DNA of 64,000 bases from Gymnopus androsaceus JB14 (taxonomy: Eukaryota > Basidiomycota > Agaricomycetes > Agaricales > Omphalotaceae), in assembly GCA_009733575.1 (NCBI GenBank), contig ML769490.1:1-64000 (forward strand), written 5' to 3'. Every line of letters starts with the position of its first letter. Position 1 is the stretch's first letter. Position numbers and translations under genes: made by a program. The notes beneath the pieces are model-generated. The model had not been told where the DNA came from. It saw nothing but the letters and a program-made list of their open reading frames with translations, and did not search any database. This document shows positions 45,401 through 56,024 of the stretch, in pieces.

Positions 45401-47530
45401 TAATGATGGACACGAGTCCAGATCCGGAACAGGTACCTGCAGGTATACCTGTGGGAATACCTGTGGATCCCGGTACCTGTTTCCCACGGATCTGACCCAG
45501 GTTGCAGGTCAGTCTTTGTGAAATTTTAATGATCTGCAGGTACCTGTGGATCCGGCACCTGCAAAATTTGTGATACTGAAGTACTCTATGTAGTAAGTAC
45601 TATACTGATTTTACTTATTAGCACTAGGTATAGATATTAGTACTAGTTTTAGAATGATTGATATTCAAATTTAATATATACTACTATCTTGTCCAAGAAT
45701 ACCAGTAAGTACTAATACTTGAACTTAATATACTGTACTATTTTGATCAACTGTTCATCCAGGATGATGCATGATGCCTTGGTGACATCAGTTCATTGGT
45801 TCAGTGCTACCAATGATGCATGACAGATCAAATTTTGAGTTCAGTTCACCAGTTCAGCACCAGTTCCAATGGAAGAACATATGTGTTACTAGTTTACTCA
45901 TAATAAGTATCAATTCACAACTTTGGTTCATTGTGGGCTGTGGATTGTACATCATTTTTATGCATCCCTTTTATCTCCAAAAAAATTTATTCCTTGATGA
46001 AATGGCAAGCACTTCTGATCTCACCAATCTCAATAACCAAAAGTGGCCAAATGTGTCACCTAATATCCAAAAAGCTACATGAAAGATCTTCACAATCCCA
46101 AAAAATATACTTGAGGCCTGCACAACTGGAGGCTGTCCCAGCATGGCAAAAAAACTTAGGCAGCACCATTGGTATACTTATTTTTTGGTTCAGAGACAGA
46201 AATGATGCATGACAAACTGGGATTTTAGTTCAGTTCAAAGGCACCCATGACGCATGACTGAACAGTCAATTGAAATGGTACAGTACTCAGTTACTAAGTA
46301 TTGGTAGGTACTGACAAGTAGGGTTCAGTAAGTACTAAGTCCTAAGATAGGGAGCAGCCAACCTCGGGCAAGATCACATGCATCAAGCATGACTGACCAA
46401 GTATAGGCAAATTTTAATGAAAATCCTGTAACAATTTGTCCAGGACATGTGTAGAAAATTCATTCCATGGATTCCTACTTATTAGGATAATGATCATTTG
46501 AGTGGTGAAAGTTTGATCAAAAAGTCAAATTTGGTAGCAAAATTAGACGATTTGCCCCATTTTAATCAATATTTTATACATCTTATGGGACTCGCAAGGA
46601 GATACCGCCAAAATCACATGGAAAATTTCAAAGGTAGTTCCAAGAAAGGATTGGACAAGGTCAAGGAGGCATGCTCACCAAGGAAGAAGAAGAGGAAGCT
46701 TGATACAGATGATCTACATGTAAGTATGTTGTGTTTAATTAATTCATGGTATTGCTTCTAATTGTTTGACATGTATAGGAACACAATGATTTTCCTTATG
46801 GATGACATGGCACATAATTCCATGCCCTAAATGTCTTGTGTCAATGCTTGCTTTGCATAAATAGTACTTATCTACAGTAATTTGACATTTCTCTCTTAAT
46901 TTCTCTATCAGTTTTTGTTCAGCGCATTCACGCTTTCGGATTCTCACATTTCATTGTATTTAGAAGAGATTCATGGAAGGAATAAGGAGGGGAAGGTGCC
47001 GTTCATATTCTATTGAATTTTAAAGAGAATTTGCCTGTATATGGATGTGTGACCATCACAGTGACTTTGTCATGTGAGGTTGCCCAAGGTTGGCTGCTCC
47101 CTATCTTAGTAAGTGTTTGTATTAGTATTTACTTGCAAGTTGCTTACAAGCAAGTATTGTTACTTACTCACTGGTACTCACTGTTAAAATAACTAGCAAT
47201 ACTTACTTGGACTTACTGTTGGTACTTAGTGAGTACTTAGCTACAGTCTTAATTACAAGTAAACATTGGTACTTACTTACTTGCCAATTACCTACTAGTA
47301 TGTACTAGTACTTACTACTAGTATATACATATATTATTGGTTATATTAGTACTTACTTACTAGTAATCAAGTTCCTCACAGGTACCTGCAGGTATACCTG
47401 TTGCGGATCCGGATCCCGGTTGACCTGCTTCCCATGGATCTAGACCCAGTCACAGGTCAGCCTTTTCAAGCCACAGGTACCTGTCTGGCGGATCCAGGTC
47501 AACCCGGATCCAGACTTGTGTCCATCTTTA
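45401..47530. mobile_element. 2.1-kb hAT-like element, related to the MITE at 43303
   Basis: The ends TAATGATGGACACGAGTCCA (45401) and, inverted, TAAAGATGGACACAAGTCTG (47530) match the TIRs of the MITE at 43303-43925. Subterminal CAGGTACCTGCAGGTATACC repeats and inverted fields of TACTTAC/GTAAGTA motifs (45590-45740 versus 47100-47370) resemble transposase-binding arrays. The flanks share GTTGA (CAGTTGAG and CCTGAGTTGA) but no exact 8-bp duplication. I find no hAT transposase motif inside. It contains a nested TIR element at 46343-47108. Confidence 0.75.
46343..47108. mobile_element. nested TIR element (TAAGATAGGGAGCAGCC ends)
   Basis: The 38-bp ends 46343-46380 and 47071-47108 are inverted repeats with three mismatches, one of them a CpG transition. 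The interior has an 87-codon frame (46498-46761) with HFNQYFIHLMGLARRYRQNH and a basic KKKRKL stretch ending at a GTAAGT-like donor; I do not recognise it. Flanking 8-mers are only partly alike (CTAAGTCC and GTAAGTGT). Confidence 0.7.
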
Positions 47531-47645
47531 CCTGAGTTGACAATGTTCATTTTCTTAGGAGTGTTGGAGTTGGCATTTCCACTGAAGTCAATTTCAAGGC
47601 CTTTTGGGGGTAAGTCAAGGACTCTCCAAGTCATGGTACAGGTCT

Positions 47646-48205
47646 GTTAAGCCCGTGCAGCCCAGATCAAAGCAGTGGGAAATCAATTGCAAATCAATCA
47701 TGGGAATCAACCAATGTCAATTGATTGTGGGAATCAACCAATGTTGATTGATTGATGATCTGGGTTGGACCTTTGAAGTAATGGGACTTGGTGAAGCTAT
47801 TAGCAACACCCTTAACACACTGTAATGTGTCCCAGAGGGAAGTAGTGGAAGAAGGGTGGAGCAGAGCAAGTGCACAGCCGCAAATCAATTGCAAATCAAT
47901 TGCAATGTCAATCAATTGATTGGCGGAGATGTCGGAATAAAGACTCAAGAAGATCAGCTAGGCTAAGTTGATTTTCGAACTAAACTTACAATACATGGTA
48001 TACTACTTAAATACTAGTGAGTTTGGATAAATGGATAAATGTAAAGAACAATAAGTATTATATATCCGGGAGTGTATTCAGTAAGTATAACAATAAAGTA
48101 ATTCAGTAAGAAAGACAAAAGAATATAAAAGGAATAAAACCATAAGTATTGGAAAGTTGTCCAAACATGAATAGGAGTGTTTCTGAAGGTAAAGGTTGAT
48201 CAATT
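47646..48205 (+). mobile_element. LTR-like repeat (third copy)
   Basis: It starts TGTTAAGCCCGTGCAGCCC. It is the uninterrupted counterpart of the minus-strand copy at 43085-44252 and resembles 44472-45000. Repeated CAATTGATTGATTG-like segments at 47690-47760 and 47880-47925 are internal to it. It runs without a break into the repeat at 48205-49075. Confidence 0.6.
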
Positions 48206-49075
48206 GATGGCAATGATGAGTTAGATTTGTGCTAGGTATGAAAACCAACCAAACAACAATCACCCCAATCAGATTCAATCCAAAAGGTTTAATTTAATGC
48301 AAGGAAGGAGGTTGTCAAAGGTTCCCTTGACTAATAATTGATTTGAAGAGAAAAGCACTTGACAGAGGCACAGGCAGTGCAAATGAACAAGGTTTGTATT
48401 TGGAGGAAGGTTGTGAAAAGTCAACTAATGTATGACAATGCACTGAACCAATCGAGGGGGAAAGCAAACACCAAAGCCTGGGTCAAGTACGCCAACTCAA
48501 CAAACATCTTTGCATATCCGCACCAACACCGAGGCATGGGTCAAGTACGCTGACTCAACAAACAACTTTGCGTATCCGAGGTGAAACACCCAAGCATGGG
48601 TCAAGTATGCCGACTCAACAAACAACTTAGTGTGAATTGGGAGCCTTTACGTCGCCACACAATGATACTCCAACTCTCAGGGAATCCTGTAAGTTACCTA
48701 ACAAGCTTATACAACCACCGTGCAAGTCACTCGAGTGGGTATTTTTAACACACTCAGTGAAGAGCGGGCAAGAGGTAGAATCTGTTGGTAAGCTAGCTAA
48801 CACTCCAAGGAGCTTCCTCACTAAAAGTACACCAAGCCAACACTTGGGTCCAAGACCTTCCTAATCAACAATGGGCTCAGCAAGATATGCATGTTAGGCT
48901 CCACCTGCGGTCCTAAGACTGATATGACCTCTCTCCGAGATGCAAACCAGGAATGCTCAACTTAATAGCCAGGAAGTAGAATGAATTGCCTCAGTATTAT
49001 CAAGGTTACAAGAAGGCCACCCATTTTAAAGGTTGTAGAGGACAATGCAGATGCGTCTGAGCATGTACGAATCAC
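48205..49075 (+). repeat. interspersed repeat, inverted copy of 12719-13452
   Basis: Collinear with the reverse complement of 12719-13452. It differs by a local triplication at 48480-48632, where the unit GGGTCAAGTACGC..ACTCAACAAAC recurs with periods of 58 and 60 bp while the other copy has one unit. Many differences between the copies are transitions. Confidence 0.75.
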
Positions 49076-50652
49076 TACAGGTCCTAAGATAGAACTGCAT
49101 TTCAGGTATCAAGTCTAACTTGGATTGCTACATAGAATGTAGCTACCCTTATATACTGGTACATCTCGTAAAAATACTAAAACATAGAAATAATATGAAA
49201 GAGATCAAGACATGTCCATAAATGTAAAATAATAAATAATCTTCCTCAATAAATCATCTTGGCACACCTAATCTTGGGGAAATTCATAACTCAGAATGGC
49301 AATGCTTGGAATTTGGTCCTAGATGAACTTGAGTCACTTTCTTTTGCCTCGGAAACTGTGCAGGTCCTCCAAATTTATGACTCGGTGAAGTTCTATGGTG
49401 TTTGAAAACATTCCATGAACAGCCCTCGGAAGTATATCTATCTTTGCCTTGCTAATACCAAGCTAGACATTATGCCTAGTTCCATGTGGACTCAAGCCTA
49501 GATGCCTTGTAGCACATGGATCTTGGAACAACACTGAAGCTTGGACAGGAATTATTCCTAGTCATTCCTTGCTCTAAGAGTGATTGCAATGAGGTTGATC
49601 AGGTGGCCGCGTTGGTGATGCCGCAGCAGGTATACCTTGGCACCCTCTAGCAATGCACAACCCAAAAACACACCATCAATTACACTTGCCTCAGAGTCCT
49701 AACTGAGCCTCAGGCATCCAGCTAGTACAATATTTGGTCTCAGAGAGTTTAACTTGCCTAGATGATTCTGTCATCCATGTTGCTTTTATCATCTTGGTCA
49801 AGAGACTTATGACATTGCGTGAGTGTCTCCATTCATCGCGGCAGCTTTGGGCCGGAGTTACCGGACATTCCGTGACGAGATTGCCTACGCAAGCTTTCAT
49901 CTTGTCAAGAGTTTTTATCTCGGCAGAGTAACATTGTAAATTTTGTATAACCAACTCGTTGGGCTGCACCAAGTGCTGCCTCAGAAACTTCAACCCCTTG
50001 GGTACATCTTTTGATTGTCTAGCCTAGTAATAATTATATGTGGGCTCGGAATAGCCTTGCTCATCAACTCAGTATCCACCAAGCTTGACTTGCTACACCA
50101 TACAGTGCATAGGACTTGGAACAAGATGCATTCACAAAGTTAAGTGAGATACCATTAATGCATACCATCACTCTGCAATCTCTAGAGTACAATAGACTCT
50201 CAATAGTCTTCAACTATCAGCTTGGGCTCACTATAGTTCTTGGTATAACCATATTGAGTATAATACAGAATCTAGGATTATCAATTCTGTACAGTTTCAG
50301 CTTTAGCCAAAAAACCAGCATATCAGCAAGTGATTGGAAATTGGCGGCAAGTGTTGGAACATCAGCAATGAGTGGTGATGATTGCACGGATATAACAAGG
50401 TCCAAGTGTGTGGGAAACCTGACTTATGAACCACTTGGAGTATCACTGGGAACAATGGATGACTTCCTGCAAGGTAATTCTCTAGGGGACAAGGAAGCTG
50501 TCCATTTGATGAAAGTTTGATGAGCTTTATTTGACAATTTTATTTGACAAATTGTTCCTGTAACAGCCATACAGCCATAACCAAATCATTTGTCGGCAGT
50601 CAGTGGCTATGCCACAACTTCCTTGTAGTTTCTCCCTCACTACTCTTTCAAA
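49076..50652. other. no confident gene; one unassigned ORF
   Basis: A 134-codon frame at 50116-50520 contains ASDWKLAASVGTSAMSGDDC and LGVSLGTMDDFLQGNSLGD. It is not recognised. The surrounding sequence shows no repeats or RNA genes that I can identify. Confidence 0.3.
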
Positions 50653-51948
50653 ATGGAACCGCTGTTGAAGTTAGGGATGGAGAATGATTTTCTCTCTTCT
50701 CTTCTTCAATTGCAACAGCAGGAAGAGGAGGATAGGGAAGAGCCACAGCATAATCTGCTTATTCTTGGAGCCCTTGTTCTTAGCATCAATGGTAACAACT
50801 CAGAATGCATTTGCTGCCGTAATCCATCACATTGCTACCTTACATGCCCCCAACTTATGCCCGACCCCCACCTAGAATCTCCATGGATCCATTTGTAGAA
50901 GGGACAAGAAGACCGAGCCTTTATTACCACTATGGGCTTTGATGTTAGAACATTTTGGTTCATTCTTGAACATTTTGCCAAAATTTGGAATTGTACACCT
51001 ATCCCTCAAAACAACATCATCTGGAGGTAATCCACATCTCCCTGCACATTCATTGGATGCAGCTGGTGCATTGGGATTGACACTACATTATCTTGGGTCT
51101 GCTATTCCTGAAGTCCAACTGCAGCAAATTTTCGCCATTGTTCCATCTGTTCTTACCTGCTACCTCAAATTTTCTCTTGATATTCTTCTTGCCACTCTCA
51201 GAACAGATGAAGGAGGCACACATAAAACTTCCTTTGAAGATTGAGGAGTTTGAGGAGCTCTCGGCTCTAATTACCACTAGGCATCCTCTTCTTGAAAGGG
51301 CTTTTGCAAGCATTGATGGTTTATCTCTTGATGTTGAGGTTTCAAATGATCCTGAGCTGGAGAATGCGACGTATAATGGATGGAAAATAGACCATAGGAT
51401 AACAAATGTTTTAATCTTTTCTCCCAAGGGTGCGCCATCTTTTTTCTTTTGTTCTTACTTGTAACTAATATGGAATGCATAGGCACAATCATTGACTGTG
51501 TTCTGAATGCACCTGGAAGCTAGCATGATGCACATACAGCATGACCAATCTTTGACCATCTCCTCACTCAGGTCCCGAAGGCTTCTATGTCATTTCCAGT
51601 ACAGCTTTTCCACAAGTGGAAGTCTCTATGCATGGCAAGATCCATGCACCAATGAAGGGAGGTGAATGCATTCCAGCTGACCTGGTTCAACAAGAACAAA
51701 TCATGTGGCGCAATTATGAACTCCTATCTTTTTGACAGACAGCAGAATGGAGTATGCATATTGTACAAGGCTCACTTGGACATTTACATGTCACACTTGA
51801 TATTAATAATGCAGCTGGTTGTTTGCCGGCTGTTAGAAATTGTTGTTCATTTAACCAATGTGGAGCGGAATGTGTAGGTATAAATCAAATTTGTTCAGTC
51901 TCTTTACCTACGTGGAAGGCTTTGGAGGATGAAAAGGCTTTGGGATGA
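50653..51948 (+). pseudogene. PIF/Harbinger (DDE_4-type) transposase pseudogene
   Basis: Across frames the Harbinger order is clear: a Gln/Glu-rich N-terminus (MEPLLKLGMENDFLSSLL), DRAFITTMGFDVRTFWFILE, LPAHSLDAAGALGLTLHYLG, VQLQQIFAIVPSVLTCYL, ASIDGLSLDVEVSNDPELEN (first Asp), TYNGWKIDHRITNVLIFSPK, IIDCVLNAPGS-HDA (second Asp), GFYVISSTAFPQ, RQTAEW-like WSM block with LHVTLDINN, and VGINQICSVSLPTWK. A short intron (about 51430-51481) follows FSPKG. Stops are TAG in GSWHDA, TGA before PIFDHL and TGA before QTAEW; the last two fit CGA to TGA. One-base frameshifts lie near 51010, 51196 and 51577. It is inactive. Confidence 0.88.
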
Positions 51949-52075
51949 TCTAGGAAATATGCTATTTGGCAAGATAAGTAGAAGAGATAGGTAGCACATT
52001 CATGTTGTACCTGTTCAATGATTATCTATGTTGTACCACCCATTGGAATCCTGTCTAATGTTCAATGTCTGATTG

Positions 52076-52693
52076 CTAGGGATCAGGTGGAAGTTGAGAT
52101 GCCAATCCTGCTAATGCCTCCAAGTTAACCCTGGAAGAAGAAGCCATGGTGGGTAATGCATTAGAAGGGTTGGATTCAGCTGCATCAACCTCAGTGGCAA
52201 TAGGTTGCATGGGAAGTGAAATTGAAGTCTGCTGAGGACTGCTGAGGTGAACGAGAGTGCCATGGATTGTTTTTTTGTCTGGGATTTCCTGGAGATGGAT
52301 GCTGAAATGGGAGAATAAGAACAACCATGAAAATGGTACATGACTTTCTTGGTGATGGAGTAGGGGAATAAGAGTGACAGCGTTTACATGACTTGCACAT
52401 GGTTGGGGATGGAGTAGGAGAATAGGAGCAATGGAGTCTACGTGACTTGGGGATGGGGATGGAGTAGGAGAGGAATGATGGCAATGACTGTAGCAATGTG
52501 ACCGGGAACCACAATGAAGAAGTCTCTCCATCTGTAGGTTGTTTTCTGCAATGTCAGCTTGGTGCCATTCCTCATTGAGCTGGGTCTGTAGTGCATTTAA
52601 CTGATTCTGCATATTCTGCAGCATCATGACCTGAAAGCAACTTGTTGAGTGCTCTTCATCATGTTTGCACTGAGTGTTTGGGCCTAGTGACAC
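52076..52693 (-). CDS. convergent coiled-coil ORF, possibly the second Harbinger protein
   Basis: The uninterrupted 205-codon minus-strand frame has an N-terminal coiled-coil (VMMLQNMQNQLNALQTQLNE), then His/Ser/Pro-rich low-complexity sequence (SPTPSPSPSHVDSIAP) and a tail ASSSRVNLEALAGLASQLPP. It lies tail-to-tail with the Harbinger transposase. Harbinger elements encode a second DNA-binding protein as well as the transposase. No Myb/SANT motif is visible in this part, so the assignment rests on position and the coiled-coil. Confidence 0.4.
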   Translation of the reverse strand: MSLGPNTQCKHDEEHSTSCFQVMMLQNMQNQLNALQTQLNEEWHQADIAENNLQMERLLHCGSRSHCYSHCHHSSPTPSPSPSHVDSIAPILLLHPQPCASHVNAVTLIPLLHHQESHVPFSWLFLFSHFSIHLQEIPDKKTIHGTLVHLSSPQQTSISLPMQPIATEVDAAESNPSNALPTMASSSRVNLEALAGLASQLPPDP

Positions 52694-53339
52694 ATGTCAC
52701 ATAGTATGCAGTAAAGCTTTTGCAAAAGAGACTGATAAGTGGTTGTAGACCTTTTGCAAAAGCACACAATAACTCCTGGAGGCCCGGAAAAAAGCCCGGT
52801 CAGCTGCCAGAGCCCAGTGAGGCACTCAGGGTGCTTATTCAGCACCTCTGGCACCCTCCCAAAATGATGGAATACCATCAAATAGCATTATATCATTATT
52901 GGGGCATTGGTTTTGAAAAAGAAAGCAACAGCAGTGTGTGGGAAGCAATGCCCGCCCACTGGCATATATAGTGCGCTCACCAATGCTTATTTGACAAAAA
53001 AAAGTCAGTGGTGAGGCTTATGTATTCCTGAAAAAATCATGAAAAATGCCAAAAATATTCAGGGGGCAAAGGTGCGCCCTGGGCAAACTTTAATTTTTGG
53101 CATGTGACTTGAGACTCAATTTAGTGCCCACCGGTACTTATTTTGTGTAAAAACTCGAAAATTAGGTCTCATCAATCCCGGAAAAATCCTGGAAAAATCA
53201 CAAAAATATGGAAATATTCAGAGGGTGTATCACAATTACATGACCCTGGATCTTTGGCAAAGAAAACCCAATAAGGGATAATAATCACAAAAAATTCAGA
53301 AAATTCTCATAAAACAGTAAGGGTAGGGATATACAGCAT

Positions 53340-53420
53340 TCCATATATGGTTATGGTAGCACTGTATGAATATGGTTAGGGTGGCACCAAATAAATGTTG
53401 TTATGGTGGCACTGTATGAG
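53340..53420 (+). repeat. GGTGGCAC minisatellite, left inner
   Basis: Units of about 30 bp of the type ATGGTTAGGGTGGCACTGTAT recur here. The same unit recurs at 54640-54780, 58140-58250 and (inverted) 63181-63420. Confidence 0.7.
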
Positions 53421-53429
53421 ATATCATTG

Positions 53430-53825
53430 GGTACCCTGAAGCATCCTGGGACATTCCTGAGATGTCTCTGGAATGATCCTAGAAAAACTCTGTATAGCCC
53501 TGGGCCCCTGAGCATCCCTAGGATAAGAAAATTTTCCTATGGAGCCCTGGGAAACCCTAGCTACTCCAGGAAAGCTCAGGTGTATCCCAGGAAATCCCAG
53601 AAATACTTCAGAGATACTTGAAAAAGGCCTAGTAATAGCCCAGGGATATTTGAGGAAAGCCCAGAGATAGTCCAGTGAAGCTCAGAGATACTCCAGGGAA
53701 GCCCAGAGATACTTTTAGGAGGCCTAGGGACAGTCCAAGCAGGCTTAGAGATAATCCAGGGAAGCACAGAGATCCAGGGGAGCCCCAGGGACCCAGGGAC
53801 ACCTCAGGCTATTCCTGAATTATTT
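53430..53825 (+). repeat. CCCAGAGATA / CCAGGGA minisatellite tract
   Basis: Degenerate tandem units such as GAAGCCCAGAGATASTCCAG occur here. It belongs to the same compositional class as the CAGG tracts at 39-41 kb and 54470-54600. Confidence 0.65.
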
Positions 53826-54139
53826 GTATTGAAATGGGATTATTGAGGTACTATTATGCTCTAAAATTGAAATGACCATGTTTGGAATAGATGTATTAAA
53901 AATATTTTTATGATTTTTTGAGATTAAATCAGTTGCTTGTGCCTCTGGGCTGAAATACACTGAGTTAAATATTTTCAGTATTTTTCATGATTTTTTCGTG
54001 ATTTTTGGGACCTGGTGGCACATAAATGTGCATTTTGATCATGTGACTATATACCCTTTAAGTTTAAACTGTAAAATATGCTAAGTTATTCCTGTAGAGT
54101 TGGGGTATATAGTGCATAAAGCTTCTACTATTTATCATG

Positions 54140-54232
54140 TCATGATAGTCTAGTGGTTTTGAACACTCCGCACTTTAGCTTACATAATACAGTCAATTGT
54201 GAGGCTGAGGGTTCAAACCTGTGAGGTGTCAT
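54140..54232 (+). repeat. tRNA-like repeat, second copy
   Basis: A-box-like TAGTCTAGTGG (54146-54156) and B-box-like GGTTCAAACC (54210-54219) lie 64 nt apart. The sequence and both flanks match the minus-strand copy at 40425-40515. As there, CAGG-rich tracts lie on either side, so the unit is larger than the tRNA-like core. Confidence 0.5.
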
Positions 54233-54469
54233 TTGCAAACAGTGAATATCTTTGAGTTTCATGAGTTAAGCAAGCAAGCAAGATATAAGTAAGCATTGTG
54301 AACTTAAATTGAGAAATTAAAATAATGAGTGAATACCAATAAACAAGTGCAACTAAGAGCCTCTAAGATCTGGGAATACAGTAATGATTAAATAACCAAA
54401 TAAGATAGGTATGAGTATAAGAAAGACTAGACGGTAAGAAAGTGTCTTTTTATAAGATATTACTTCAAT

Positions 54470-54600
54470 AGATTTCCAGGGATATTCAGAGACACCTCAG
54501 GGATCCCCAGGGACACTTCAGGGCTCCCCAGAGCTCCCCCAGGAATATCTAAGGACATCCAGGAATATCCAGAGATATCCTGGAGAATACTTCTCTACCC
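54470..54600 (+). repeat. CCAGGGAYAYTCAG minisatellite tract
   Basis: Short degenerate repeats of CCAGGGACACTTCAGGG and CCAGGAATATC. Non-coding. Confidence 0.6.
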
Positions 54601-56024
54601 TCAGTTTCCCTAGGCAATAGGGTAATTTTGCAGATGCAGTGGCACTAAATGAATATGGTTAGGGTGGCACCATATTTACAGTGGCACCATATAAATATGA
54701 TTAGGGTGGCACTGGATAAATATTGGTACAGTGGCACCATACAGTGACACCAGATAAAAGTGGTTGTGGTGCCACTGTCACATGGGATTTAGGAAAAAAA
54801 TCCACTGAGTGAATTTCTGCACTGAAAATTGCACATGACTCCCAATAAGCCATAATTGGGCATGGGAATTATCATGTAAGCAGCAATATGCCATCTGTGG
54901 CTTATCAAAATATTTCAGTGTGCATATCTGCTCAATGGATTTTTTTCTAAATCCTGTGTGTGTATACATTACAAATACAGTTATGGTACTGCCATATAAG
55001 TATGGTTATGGACCAGCCACATGAATATGGTTACAGTATCATTACTGCTTTTGACCAACTGTTCAATCATGTATTACCTCTTCAAAATTGATGAGTAGAG
55101 TAAATTTATTCCAGAGGTTTTGGCATGTTTTTTGTTATTTTCTATTGTGTATTTTTCCGAAATCCATGAATAGCTGGTTGTAATAGTACAAGGTTACCCA
55201 GTCATGATGATATGTTATTGTAATAGTACCATCATGACCATACTCATACACTACTACCATATCAATATTGTTATGGTACTGCTGCATAAGTATGGTTAGG
55301 GTACTTCCATATAAGTATGGTTCACGTATAGTATTAGACTATTAGTAGAGTATAGCTCAGTACCACAGACAAGACTAACCAGTATATGTACTAACATTAA
55401 CATAGAATATGGCTACAAGTCTTAACTATGACAGTTACAGTACTACAATACCAATGTGAGTGTACAAATGTACTAGTAGCTCAGAAAGGTAACTCATGTG
55501 ATATAGTTTGGGTGACTTGGGATATATACAAGTACATGGACAGCTAAGGTACTGTGATATACTGGTACAGAAGCATGATATGACTTGTGTTAATTGTAGC
55601 CCTACTTCTATATAGTATGGTGCTGCTATAACTAGAATCATATGGCTGCATTACAGTAGTACTGATAACTCAGTATAAGTATATACAGTGGGTCAAAAAA
55701 TGTCCACATGTTTGACACTTTTGTAAAGATCCAGGATTTGCAAGATAGATATTATATATATCAAAAAGTGATTAGTGAGGACTAAAAAGCCCTGGATCCT
55801 GGCTCCATGTACATATCTGGTTTGCCTTGTTTGAATCAAAACTCACTGAGATATAAGCAATTCAATTCAATGACCCATGTGGACAATTTTTTGAGTTTGT
55901 ATTGTAATAACTTTGCTCCACAATTGTGAGCCCTCATCAATGACATCATGACTCAGACTGTATGTTGATGTCATATAGACATCATAATGATATCATACAA
56001 GCTATCTGACATATATATAAGCAT

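Noticed and set aside
45218..47600. An active hAT transposase gene in the 45-47 kb element
   Set aside because: No DDE core or hAT dimerisation motif is seen in any frame; only short basic ORFs are present.
48480..48632. CRISPR-like array
   Set aside because: There are only three units, with similar rather than unique spacers, in a fungal repeat that has a single unit elsewhere. This is a tandem triplication.
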